A stretch of 64,000 bases of DNA from Bin5 sp034428395 (lineage in GTDB: Bacteria; Chloroflexota; Anaerolineae; Caldilineales; Caldilineaceae), in NCBI GenBank assembly GCA_034428395.1, contig DAOUHX010000337.1, positions 1-64,000 of the forward strand, read 5' to 3'. Below, one piece after another: positions 1 to 9,276 of this stretch. The notes under the pieces are model-generated. The model had not been told where the DNA came from. It did no database searches and worked only from the letters and a program-made list of their open reading frames with translations. Position 1 is the stretch's first letter. Each line of letters opens with the position of its first letter. Made by a program: the position numbers and the translations under genes.

Positions 1-237
1 CTCGGCGCAGTGCCACGCCTCCGCCTCCAGGATATGCCGCACACAGGTCAGCGGCGCCTCCTGCAACCCATAGCCGATCTCCACCCAGATCGCGGCGCGC
101 GCGGCACACTCGCTGTCCCCCAACACCAGCCGCACCCGTTCGTTCACCGCGACGCGCGCCCAGGGCCGGATTGTCAGCGCAAGAACGGCGCGCGGACTGT
201 CCGGGTCGGCGTGGCTCTGTTGACGGATTTGGGCCAT
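1..237 (-). CDS. Partial unknown protein (C-terminus off the left edge)
   Basis: An uninterrupted frame enters from the left edge and reads back to an ATG at 237 (MAQIRQQSHAD...), giving 79 codons with ordinary codon use. An in-frame GTG at 300 would add 21 residues; neither start has a clear Shine-Dalgarno sequence, so the start is uncertain. It lies about 80 bp downstream of the hydroxyacid dehydrogenase gene on the same strand and may be co-transcribed with it. I recognise no domain in the visible part, which is alternating polar and hydrophobic segments with no membrane helix or signal peptide. Most of the protein lies outside the window, so no function is proposed. Confidence 0.5.
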   Translation of the reverse strand, partial: MAQIRQQSHADPDSPRAVLALTIRPWARVAVNERVRLVLGDSECAARAAIWVEIGYGLQEAPLTCVRHILEAEAWHCAE

Positions 238-319
238 GGCTGTCAGTTCGCGGCCGGCAGCACGTGGAGTGTGCCTTTCATCCCCGGCCCGCGGCCGCAC
301 TATCGGGACGAGTTGCGCT

Positions 320-1333
320 TCAGGCCAGCAGCGGCAGCATCTCCCGCGTGATCTCGTACTCCAAGCGCGCGTCCGCGAGGTAACGGCGCAGCTCCGCCGC
401 CATCAAACGGCCCATGCGCAGACATTCGCTGTTGTGCGCGCCGGCAATATGCGGGGTCAGCAGCACGTTGGGCAGGCTGTAGAGCGGCGAACCGGGCGCG
501 GGCGGCTCCGGGTAGGTAACATCGAGCAGCGCGTACAGGTCCGGGCGTTGTTCGAGCGCCGCGATCATCTCCGGCTCGTTCACGACCGCGCCGCGCGCGG
601 TGTTGATAAAGGTCGCGTTCGCTTTCATCGCGGCCAGGTGTGCGCCCCGGATCATGCCCTCCGTCTCCGGCAGCCACGGCGTGTGCAGCGACACCACGTC
701 ACAGCGCCGGAACAGCTCCTCCAGCCCGACCTGTTCCACGCCCAATGCCGCGGCCGTCTCTGCCGTCAGGTAGGGGTCATACGCCAGCACGCGCAGCGGC
801 AGTGTATCGCGCAGCAGCGCCGCCACCCGCCGGCCAACCTGCCCCAGCGAGATCAGGCCGACCACGCCCGTGAAGAGGCCCGGCAGCGCCTCCTTCTCAT
901 CTGGATCGTAGCTTTCCTCGCGCCGCACCTTGTCCGCAAAGTACCAGGTCCGTTTCAAGCTGAGGATGATCTGCGCCAGCGTGTACGGCGCCACAAACTC
1001 GGCATTGGCGCCGTATCCGCTCGTCAGCCGCACGCCCCGCTCCCACAGTGCGTCGGTCACAAAATAGCGCACCGTGCCGGCGGCGTAGAAGATCGCCTCC
1101 AGGTCAGGCGCGGCTTCGAGAAAGGCTTCGTCCACGCGCGCCATGCCCCAGCCGGAAAAGACCAGCTGTACGTCCGCCAGCGCGGCGGGATCGCGTGCGA
1201 TCATTTCCGCGGTCTGCAGCGGCGCGACCATCTCCACCTGTGCTTCGATCTCGCGCCGCGTGTCCGCACCGTATATGCGGGCAAACGCGCTCTCGCTCAG
1301 CAGGTACAGCCCTTTCGGCTTCTTCGCGTCCAT
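320..1333 (-). CDS. D-isomer-specific 2-hydroxyacid dehydrogenase family protein
   Basis: A 337-residue cytosolic NAD(P)-dependent dehydrogenase of the D-2-hydroxyacid (SerA/LdhA/GyaR) family. Residues from about 155 form the Rossmann core, with GLISLGQVGRR as the nucleotide-binding turn and YDPY after it. CDVVSLHTPWLPET, FINTARGAVVNE (catalytic Arg), LDVTYPEPP (Glu) and LLTPHIAGA (His) are the family landmarks in the right order. I chose the ATG at 1333 over an in-frame start 19 codons upstream because GGAGA lies just before it and homology should begin at MDAKKPKGLYLL. Substrate cannot be read from sequence; length is typical for a single-domain member without an ACT domain. It is monocistronic or leads the partial gene to its left. 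Confidence 0.9.
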   Translation of the reverse strand: MDAKKPKGLYLLSESAFARIYGADTRREIEAQVEMVAPLQTAEMIARDPAALADVQLVFSGWGMARVDEAFLEAAPDLEAIFYAAGTVRYFVTDALWERGVRLTSGYGANAEFVAPYTLAQIILSLKRTWYFADKVRREESYDPDEKEALPGLFTGVVGLISLGQVGRRVAALLRDTLPLRVLAYDPYLTAETAAALGVEQVGLEELFRRCDVVSLHTPWLPETEGMIRGAHLAAMKANATFINTARGAVVNEPEMIAALEQRPDLYALLDVTYPEPPAPGSPLYSLPNVLLTPHIAGAHNSECLRMGRLMAAELRRYLADARLEYEITREMLPLLA

Positions 1334-1560
1334 CGTGTCTCCATTCGTCGTGCCGCATCTAACGCCCGGCTTCCCGTCCCCAATAACCAAGAACTAAACG
1401 ATTTCCCTTATGAAACCGAGTATTACAGTTTTCTCAACCTGTCAGATGCGTCCTGATTCTTCTGGTTGTTGGTCCCATCGTTTGCGTGTGTGAATCTCAC
1501 ACCGTGACCTTCTGAATCCTTTGGCTTACGGGACCGCGATCCTTCCGTTATTGGCGTGAA

Positions 1561-1610
1561 AAGTCGACATATGTCGACCAAAGTCGACCAAAGTCGGCAA
1601 ATGTCGACCG
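1561..1610. repeat. Five 10-bp tandem repeats containing a 16-bp palindrome
   Basis: Five consecutive 10-mers share the core GTCGAC or GTCGGC: AAGTCGACAT, ATGTCGACCA, AAGTCGACCA, AAGTCGGCAA, ATGTCGACCG. The first two units form a perfect inverted repeat, GTCGACATATGTCGAC (1563-1578). The period is close to one helical turn, so the cores would face one side of the DNA, as in arrays of operator half-sites. No gene starts immediately beside it. Confidence 0.75.
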
Positions 1611-1754
1611 ATATTTTTTTCTGGAGAGGGATGCTTTTCTCGATTTGCGTTTTGAGTTCCTAGTTTTTGGTGTATTCGTTAAGTCTCTTGGTTGAAGTGG
1701 CGTTGCTCGGCCGCCAGGTGTGCTGATAGATGGCGCCTGCAACAGCCTGGCGAT

Positions 1755-1782
1755 CCACGAAGGACACGAATTCACACGAAGG
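1755..1782. repeat. CGAAGG-ACACGAATT dispersed repeat element, copy 1
   Basis: The element reads CCACGAAGGACACGAATT followed by CACACGAAGG. A close relative occurs at 42560-42587 (CGAAGGGACACGAATT followed by AAGGCGAAG). Both copies lie in gene-free stretches. They resemble the low-complexity CACGAAGGACACGAA intergenic repeats I know from other bacterial genomes, so this is probably a small non-autonomous intergenic repeat. Confidence 0.5.
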
Positions 1783-2821
1783 GCCGCGTTGCGTCCGGTC
1801 AGGTCCTGTCAAGTCGGGTCAAGTACTTTTTTCCGGCGGTTGGAGACGGCAGGAGCGGCTGTCTCCTGGCAGCGGATGCTCGGATGCCTGATGGTTCTTG
1901 TCGGGGCATCTACGGTCTTCGCTCCTGGTTCTCAGTTTCTTGTTCCTTGTTGCTTCGGCCGGTTGTTGATATCAGCGTAGCACATTTGAAAGCCATTTGC
2001 GCGGGATTCTCGCTTCTCTCGGCACCTTTCATCATTTTTCGTCATGAACGGGTCGTTTTGGCCCTTCGTGCCGCGGAAGGACCAAGCTGTTGTTGCCGGC
2101 GACCGGGCGATGTTCTGTGCCGGTCACGTTGTCTATTCCGGCGGTGAGAGCGTTGGTCGCGAAGGTCATGGTCTTAGTATAGCGTGCGCGGCCGGCTTTT
2201 GCAGGGGATATCGGTAAATTGGTCAGTTTTCGTTGTTCGTCCTTGATTTCTCATGGGGTTCGCTCTTCAAGCGGAGGATAATCGGTAGAGGGGCGGGCTG
2301 GACTCTTGGGCGAACCGCCGGCACGGCCATAGGGCAGAGCCTTCGGGTCTCATTGAGGCGGCTTGTTGGTCGCGGTTTGTCACGAAATGAAGTATTCTTC
2401 CTGCTCGACTCTCGGGAGGTACCGGAAAGGTTTTGGTAGGGCTGAGCAGGTTTGGAATAAGATACGTTGCGCTGTCCGGGTCGGTCGCGGGGGTTTTGGG
2501 TTGTCGAGGGTAATGAAAGTCCAAGTCAGGGAGTGGGGGCGCCGGGATTCCTGCGCGACGGGCAGGGCTTCAGACTGAGAAAGTCTGCCATTATCCTGTT
2601 AAGGAGCAGTTTGCAGGGTAGTCGCGGTGATGCGCGGGGCGCGTGTCGTATTATCGTACTTCAGAATTGTGGTCTCCTGCAAGGGTTCGGGAGAAACTGG
2701 CCAATCGAGATGTTTACGATTCGCCAGGCAGCCGAAGGGAGCGGGGTGGCCGGAATGGCGCGGCCTCTGTAAGCCAGGCGATGCGGTGGTTTGGGCGGGT
2801 CACTGGCGCGAGAAACGGGAA

Positions 2822-3475
2822 TCAGAAGCCGAGCATGGAACGTATCAGAGGAATTGACTCGGCGCCGAGATAGGCGACGAGGACGTGCTTAATTATCTTG
2901 CCGCTGATCACAGGCAATAGAAAGCGGTGGATAGGATACCGAATTGCACCTGCCAGGATTCCCGCGACATCAAAGAGGGGGGTAGGTATAATCGCCAGGA
3001 TAAAGAGTACGGGCATGGTATAGCGGGTCGTCAGTCTGTGGAGTCTGGAATCTACGCCGCGCTGACGAAACATTTCGCTGCCGGTCGCACCTGCCAGATA
3101 GCCTGTCAGTTCGCCCAGTCCGCTGCCGAAGCCGGCTACGATCCCGAGCAGTAAGGGATTGAGACTGGCTCCCAGGGAGAGCACAACGGCCAGGCCGGGG
3201 GCGGGCAGAATGACGGTGGCGTTGGAGATCAGGCTGATCAGAAAGCTGCTGGCGTAGCCCCAGTGGCTGAAACGCTGGACCAGTTCGTCGTTGAGGGCAA
3301 GCCAGATGGAGCCGGCGGTGATAGCGAGCAGCGCGCCGACCTGCCACACCAGGTGCAGGGAACTGCGCGGCGTGACGGCCTCCGAGGTCTCCTCGCCGGT
3401 TGTCACGGCTGCTTCGCCGCCGGTCATCCAGTTCAGCGCGTTCCGCCAAAACCCTTCACTTCGGGTACGGCCCAT
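2822..3475 (-). CDS. DedA/VTT-domain (SNARE-associated Golgi) membrane protein
   Basis: A 217-residue integral membrane protein. After a polar N-terminus of about 45 residues come several hydrophobic helices. The middle carries GFGSGLGELTGYLAGATG, the Gly-rich GxGxxxGxxxGY block typical of the DedA/VTT family, and a later stretch with LAIIPTPLFDVAGILAG matches the family's proline-containing re-entrant region. Members of this family act in membrane lipid translocation and envelope homeostasis; this protein is shorter than many and its cargo is unknown. It follows the cyclophilin gene by about 93 bp on the same strand and is probably the last gene of the envelope group that begins at 9148. Confidence 0.75.
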   Translation of the reverse strand: MGRTRSEGFWRNALNWMTGGEAAVTTGEETSEAVTPRSSLHLVWQVGALLAITAGSIWLALNDELVQRFSHWGYASSFLISLISNATVILPAPGLAVVLSLGASLNPLLLGIVAGFGSGLGELTGYLAGATGSEMFRQRGVDSRLHRLTTRYTMPVLFILAIIPTPLFDVAGILAGAIRYPIHRFLLPVISGKIIKHVLVAYLGAESIPLIRSMLGF

Positions 3476-3504
3476 GAGCAGAATTCCGAGTCGGTCGTCC
3501 CTTA

Positions 3505-3527
3505 CCCCTGACCAAGGGTCTCAGGGG
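3505..3527 (-). terminator. Hairpin between the cyclophilin and DedA-like genes
   Basis: CCCCTGA and TCAGGGG form a perfect 7-bp stem with a 9-nt loop in the 93-bp gap. There is no T-run after it on the minus strand, so it is at best an attenuator or RNA-processing hairpin. Confidence 0.35.
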
Positions 3528-3568
3528 GATTTCAGAAGACAATCTCGACAAGCTGGCGCCGTTGCGGG

Positions 3569-4399
<831 letters not shown>

Positions 4400-4420
4400 G
4401 ATGATTTCCTTTCCTGGGTG

Positions 4421-5452
4421 TCAATGTTCGGGTGATGTGGTAGACGCAGCAGCCTCGTGTTCGGCGGTCAGCTTTTCGAGCCTCCAGAGGGCGTAGAGTG
4501 CCAAGAGGAGGATGGCCAGGGCGACGGCGAGGGCCTCTTGAAGGTTGGCCTGGGTCAGGAAAACGGAAGCCAGCCCGGTTGCACCGGCGATGAGATAACA
4601 GATTAGCACAGATTCGCGCTGGCTGCCTGTTACGAGGGCGAGGCGGTGGCTGACGTGGTCCTTGCCGGGGGTGGTGAGAGGATTCTTGCCGCGTCGGAGG
4701 CGGCTGAAGAAGACCAAGGTCGTGTCGAAGATCGGCAGCGCCAGGATGAAGACCGGAATCATCCAGGTAATGCTGGCGCTGTTCATGGGGAAACGCAGTT
4801 TTATGGCGACGGCGGCCAGCAGGAAGCCGAGGAAGAGGCTGCCGGTATCGCCCATAAAGACGCGGGCCGGATTCCAGTTATAGACCAGAAAGCCCATGCA
4901 GGCGCCGCAGAGGGCGGCGGCCATTGTACCGACCAGGTATTGGCCGCTCATGGCGGCGAGGAGGGTAAAAAAGGCGGAGGCAATGGTGGCGACTCCGCTC
5001 GAGAGGCCATCCATATTGTCGAGTAGATTGAAGGCATTGGTTATTCCGATGACCCAGAGGAGGGTCAGAACGATGTCCAAAACGTTATGGAAAAGGCGGA
5101 CCTGGACACCGCTGATCACGAGGACAGCGGCGGCGGCGAGCTGGATGGCCAGCTTCAGGTAGCTCTTCATGCCGCGCCTGTCGTCCAAGGCGCCGGCCAG
5201 ACTAACAAGTGTGGCGCCGACAAAGATGCCGACGACCTCGTTGATGTAGCTGCGATCGCCCCAGAAGGCCAGGGCGGCGATGAAGGCGAAGTAGATGGCA
5301 GCGCCTCCCATGAGAGGCACAGGCGCGGTGTGGATCTTGCGGCCGGCCGGCTGGTCGAGGATTCGCAGCCTCAGGGCGGCCAGGCGGACCAACGGTGTAC
5401 CGCCGATGGCGATTATGAGGGCGCTGGCGGCCATCAAGAGAAAGGGGCTCAC
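4421..5452 (-). CDS. MraY/WecA-family undecaprenyl-phosphate sugar-1-phosphate transferase
   Basis: A 343-residue polytopic membrane enzyme of the phospho-N-acetylhexosamine transferase family. It carries the family signatures in order: RKIHTAPVPLMGG, AGALDDRRG (the DD pair at residues 90-91), NAFNLLDNMDGLSSG, and FMGDTGSLFLG, followed by a KDHVSHRL histidine loop. Such enzymes move a sugar-1-phosphate from UDP-sugar to undecaprenyl phosphate to start glycan synthesis at the inner face of the membrane. The neighbouring O-antigen-ligase-like gene suggests a WecA-like role in surface polysaccharide rather than MraY in peptidoglycan, but donor specificity cannot be read. It starts 30 bp after the upstream gene. 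Confidence 0.88.
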   Translation of the reverse strand: MSPFLLMAASALIIAIGGTPLVRLAALRLRILDQPAGRKIHTAPVPLMGGAAIYFAFIAALAFWGDRSYINEVVGIFVGATLVSLAGALDDRRGMKSYLKLAIQLAAAAVLVISGVQVRLFHNVLDIVLTLLWVIGITNAFNLLDNMDGLSSGVATIASAFFTLLAAMSGQYLVGTMAAALCGACMGFLVYNWNPARVFMGDTGSLFLGFLLAAVAIKLRFPMNSASITWMIPVFILALPIFDTTLVFFSRLRRGKNPLTTPGKDHVSHRLALVTGSQRESVLICYLIAGATGLASVFLTQANLQEALAVALAILLLALYALWRLEKLTAEHEAAASTTSPEH

Positions 5453-5482
5453 ACTGGTACTCGATTGCTGGTGAAAGCGATG

Positions 5483-8400
5483 TTACTTAAGGGAGTCTAT
5501 GAAGGCCTGGATGTCCGGCTTCCTGCTTTCGGGCGCGAGCGCCAGAGCCTGCTGACCGAAGTGAAGGGCCCGCTCGATGTTGCCCAACTCTCTCTGGAGA
5601 TCCGCCAACCTCAGGGGCGTTCGAAAATTTTCGGGCGCCAGGTCGAATAGTATTTGCAGTATTGCAGCGGCGTCGTTCAGTCTTCCGTTTTCATGATACA
5701 CGTCGGCCAGCAAGTTGTAGATGTCGGCGTTTTCGCCCAGCTCCGCGTTGCCATTTGCGAGCAAGTCAACGAAGCGGTCTGCCCAGAGCATGGCCGCTTC
5801 ATGGCGGCCAAGCTCGTCGTAGAGAATGAGCAGGTTGCGCAGTGTTCGCAGGCTGTTCTGGTCTATTTCGACGAGCTGCAGATTGGTTGCCAGGGCTCCT
5901 TCGAGATCGCCGGCCTGGGATTGCGCCACGCCCAACTGGCTGAGGAGGTGCGGGTTGCCCGGCAGGTTTTCCAGACCGCGGCGCAGAGTCTCCACCGCCT
6001 TATCGACGCGGTCCATCCGCATGTAAAGTTCTGCCAAGTGCAAGTACGTGGCCGCATAGCGATTGTCGAGGGAGAGACTGTGCAGCAGGGTCTCTTCCGA
6101 TTCCTCATACCTTTCCAGCAATGCGAGGGAAGTGGCCTTCTCATTCCAGAGATGGGCGGCATTGGGGCTGAGCGTCAAGGCCGCCTCGTAGTGCTGCAGG
6201 CTGCCTTCAAGGGTATTCAGGCGGGATTGCGGATCATTAACCAGATCAGACCAGCTTCGGTAAAGGCGGGCCAGATTGGCGGCGTGATCGGTGTTGAGTG
6301 GGTTAACAACCTGGGCCCTTTTCAAGACAACCTCGGCGTATCGCAGCAGGTCTTCCTTGCCCATCTGCTGAAAGTCGGAACCCTTTATGCCGAGAGCGTC
6401 AGGCAGAGCGAGATCGGCTGGCGGAATGTGGGAGCCCTGGACCGGCGCTTCGGCGGCCTTTGCCAGCAGGCTGCGGCCGTAAAATAGCATGTAGTAGTCC
6501 TCGGCCGGCCGCAGTGCCAGCGCACGCCTATAGAGGTCGGCGCTAATCTCCCAATTGCCCGCATTGTCGTAGACCAGTCCCTGTTTGTAATAGACATCGG
6601 CGCGCACCTGGGCGATGTTGACATTGCTGACGATAAGAAAGGCAACGAATGTAGCCAGGAGTGCTCCGCTCGCCGCGGCAATGGTGCGGCCGGTGGACGC
6701 GCGGCGCCTGTCGAAGTTTCGGCGCCAGGCGATCACAAGGCCTGCGCCGAGGCACCAGAGCAGAACGGTCCAGGTGAAGAAGCTATAGTGTCCTGCGACC
6801 AGCTCGAGGAATTCGCCGATATCGTTGACGGTCCTGTTGCGCAGCAGACGAAGGGAAAAGAGCAGACCATACAGGAGCCAGCCCAAAAGCAGGGACAGGC
6901 TGTACAGGCCCAGGGACTTCATCCACGATGGCAAGGCGCTTGAGGTCCCTCCAGGTCCAACGGCGGCGCCTGTGCGCTTTGGTCTGGAAGAGGCGTTCGA
7001 TACCGGCCCGGAGAGTCCGGGGACCGGCTGTTGCAAGTAGCCCGCTGAGGTACCCAAAACGGCGGCAACTAATATCGTAAAGACAAATAGCCAGAATACG
7101 GATGCGGCGCCGCTTTGCCCCTGACTCGTGTCAATCATGTTCAGGCTTCTAAAAAAGATCGAAAATGCATTGGTTGAGCCTTGCACGTCTTTGACAAAGA
7201 GAAAGAGGACGGTCCAGAGAACAAGAAGGTCGGTAAGGGCGGTTGCCGGGATTGAGGCGAAGGAGATGAATCCGGAGGCGTAATCTGGGCGCCGCCTGCG
7301 TCCGGACCTAGAACGTGGTGCACGCCGTTCTCCTCGGGTTCGTTCGGGTTTCTGGGCCGGTCCGGTTTGGGTGGACGACTCGTCGGCCACATGCGACCCC
7401 GGTGCGAGCCATCGCATTCCCAACGCCAGGAGCGCTGCGGCGATAATCCAGAAGTAGGTGCGCGTGGCTGCGATGGCGATCCCGAAGTGAATCTCCACGT
7501 AGTGGGCGATGATGGCGGCAAAGAGGGCGACGATGAGGAGTTGACGGCGCCGTTCGTCGGGGGCTGTTTGTGACTCGGGCTGTATGAAGACAGCAAGTGT
7601 GACGTAAGCGATCAGTCCCAGGACAAGGCCGGTTGGCCAGTTTACTCCGAGGAAAGCGGCGCTGACACCGAGTGCCAGGAAGGAGATGCTGAGGAGTAGT
7701 CCGCCTCCAACTGAGAGGGAGAAGAAGAGGGCAACATCACGCCGGGAACGGATCAACCCCAACCAGCGGAGCGCCCAGAAGAAGATCGACAGGAAGAGAA
7801 GAGAGTTGGCCAGGAAGCCCAGGCCGCCTGTGATGGCGAGGCTGTCCCAAGTCTCGTTGTGAGACCGGTCCGGCGTGCGATTGCGGGCCTCCCATTGGGC
7901 GAGCTCAGGTTGGTAGAACCTGTTATAGGCCAGCCACATGGCTTCGGGCCCATAGCCGATCAGCGGACGCAGGGGATTGAGAGAATCATCCTTTCCGGAA
8001 GGAAAGGTCAATGGTTCATGGGGCGCGACCAGTTGGGCGACGCCCTCCCAGATGAGAACACGAACGCGGCCGGTGCCGGTGCTGCTATCCAGCATGGCTG
8101 CCAAGCGGCCCCAGATGGGGACCTGTCGGAAGCCGGCTCCCATAGCCGTGGTGTTGAGGAGAACGAGGAGGACGGCGCCGGCTGCACCCAGCCCCACCCA
8201 GGTTGCCGTCCAGGTGCGGTAGTTGCGCGGGCGAAGTCCTGTCAGGAACAGAAGCACGAAGATGTAGATGCCGCCGGCCAGTCCCAACCAGGGGCCACGG
8301 CTCTGCGTCCAGAAAATTGCGATCAGTTGGACGATGAGGACGAAGAGGTAGCAACCGCCGGCAAGAATGCCGGCAAGGGTATGGTCCGGTCGAGGAACAG

Positions 8401-9148
8401 GCCCATTTCCCGATTCACCGGCTTCTTCGGCTCCCTGTGATCCGTTCTGAAGCAGGAATACAAAGCTTGAGACTGTCCTTTCGAGCGTGAGGAAGAAGGC
8501 CATAATGAGGTAGGCGGCCAGGAAGATGGCGTTGCCGGCATTGGCGGCTACGCGCGTTGTCACATCTTCTCCCCACGGCAAGGGATCCCCCCCAAAATGC
8601 TGCATCACGCCGTAGATGGCGATGGGTAGGCTGGTGAGAACGATGGCGTGTTGCAGGCGCCGCAGTTGGGAGGGTTGGCGCATGTGGGCCGCGGTCAGGA
8701 CGGCGATAATGAGATAGCTGGCAAAGGTATAGGCGCCCTGCAGGCGGTGATAGGATCCCCACCAACTCACAGAGGGGGAGATGCTGAAAACGGTACTGAT
8801 GGCATAGGAGACAATCAGTAGGGCGAAAGGCAGTAGCAGAGGCTGTTTCCACAAGCCGGCCAACTGCTTTCTTCCGACGGCGAGCTGTGCGCCGCTGCCA
8901 TCTGCCGGCTGGCTGCGGCCGGCCGAGGTGTCGCCCGATGCCGGCAGCCAGAGCCGTCCGCCGTCGAGAAAATTCACCAGGTAGGCCAGCAGCATGACGA
9001 GCGCAATGGAACGCAGGAGACTGATTTTGTCTGGCTCGAAGACCCGGCTGGAATAGACATTGAAGAACAGCGGCGTGACGACCAGCGCCGCCAGCCAGCA
9101 GGCCTCGATGGTGGATTCACAGTAGTACTGGATCTTCGATCGCTGCAT
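5483..9148 (-). CDS. Large O-antigen ligase/polymerase-like membrane protein with C-terminal TPR domain
   Basis: A 1221-residue protein. Roughly the first 520 residues are dense hydrophobic helices holding the Wzy_C-type region: SRGPWLGLAGG near residue 285, then GYGPEAMW and RSHNETWDSLAITGGLGF near 395-445, the RxxxHN and EtGxxG pattern of O-antigen ligases and polymerases. More helices run to about residue 840, interrupted by a basic loop near 600. From about 850 to the end are tetratricopeptide repeats. O-antigen-ligase-family proteins join lipid-linked glycans to acceptors; TPR fusions occur in enzymes that glycosylate proteins. With the WecA-like transferase next to it, a role in surface glycan or glycoprotein assembly is likely. 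No clear ribosome-binding site precedes the ATG at 9148. Confidence 0.85.
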   Translation of the reverse strand: MQRSKIQYYCESTIEACWLAALVVTPLFFNVYSSRVFEPDKISLLRSIALVMLLAYLVNFLDGGRLWLPASGDTSAGRSQPADGSGAQLAVGRKQLAGLWKQPLLLPFALLIVSYAISTVFSISPSVSWWGSYHRLQGAYTFASYLIIAVLTAAHMRQPSQLRRLQHAIVLTSLPIAIYGVMQHFGGDPLPWGEDVTTRVAANAGNAIFLAAYLIMAFFLTLERTVSSFVFLLQNGSQGAEEAGESGNGPVPRPDHTLAGILAGGCYLFVLIVQLIAIFWTQSRGPWLGLAGGIYIFVLLFLTGLRPRNYRTWTATWVGLGAAGAVLLVLLNTTAMGAGFRQVPIWGRLAAMLDSSTGTGRVRVLIWEGVAQLVAPHEPLTFPSGKDDSLNPLRPLIGYGPEAMWLAYNRFYQPELAQWEARNRTPDRSHNETWDSLAITGGLGFLANSLLFLSIFFWALRWLGLIRSRRDVALFFSLSVGGGLLLSISFLALGVSAAFLGVNWPTGLVLGLIAYVTLAVFIQPESQTAPDERRRQLLIVALFAAIIAHYVEIHFGIAIAATRTYFWIIAAALLALGMRWLAPGSHVADESSTQTGPAQKPERTRGERRAPRSRSGRRRRPDYASGFISFASIPATALTDLLVLWTVLFLFVKDVQGSTNAFSIFFRSLNMIDTSQGQSGAASVFWLFVFTILVAAVLGTSAGYLQQPVPGLSGPVSNASSRPKRTGAAVGPGGTSSALPSWMKSLGLYSLSLLLGWLLYGLLFSLRLLRNRTVNDIGEFLELVAGHYSFFTWTVLLWCLGAGLVIAWRRNFDRRRASTGRTIAAASGALLATFVAFLIVSNVNIAQVRADVYYKQGLVYDNAGNWEISADLYRRALALRPAEDYYMLFYGRSLLAKAAEAPVQGSHIPPADLALPDALGIKGSDFQQMGKEDLLRYAEVVLKRAQVVNPLNTDHAANLARLYRSWSDLVNDPQSRLNTLEGSLQHYEAALTLSPNAAHLWNEKATSLALLERYEESEETLLHSLSLDNRYAATYLHLAELYMRMDRVDKAVETLRRGLENLPGNPHLLSQLGVAQSQAGDLEGALATNLQLVEIDQNSLRTLRNLLILYDELGRHEAAMLWADRFVDLLANGNAELGENADIYNLLADVYHENGRLNDAAAILQILFDLAPENFRTPLRLADLQRELGNIERALHFGQQALALAPESRKPDIQAFIDSLK

Positions 9149-9276
9149 AGAAGGAATCAGCTGAAAAGGCAGTTCAAATGGACTTTGCCGTAAGATCTAT
9201 ACTATAGGAGAGAGGAAGAGTTGACTCTGCCATATTCAACATCCGCATTTCGTGGGTTTTGGACTGGGAGGTGGAT

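Larger units (their letters stand above)
1334..2821. other. Long region without a convincing gene
   Basis: Almost 1.5 kb with no frame that looks coding: the short frames here overlap on both strands, lack recognisable domains and mostly lack ribosome-binding sites. Base composition is patchier and less GC-rich than the flanking genes. It contains a five-unit 10-bp repeat (1561-1610) with a perfect 16-bp palindrome, a CCACGAAGGACACGAATT-type element (1755-1782) and a run of GTCAAGT-like direct repeats (about 1797-1826). It could be remnants of decayed genes, a long untranslated region or a site for DNA-binding proteins; the sequence alone does not decide. Confidence 0.6.

Noticed and set aside
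236..1456. Long plus-strand frame of 406 codons opposite the hydroxyacid dehydrogenase
   Set aside because: It is antisense to a gene with complete catalytic motifs, is Arg/His-rich without domains, and reflects high GC in third positions.
1561..1610. Possible CRISPR or origin iterons
   Set aside because: Units are only 10 bp without spacers, and no replication initiator gene or DnaA-box cluster was seen nearby.
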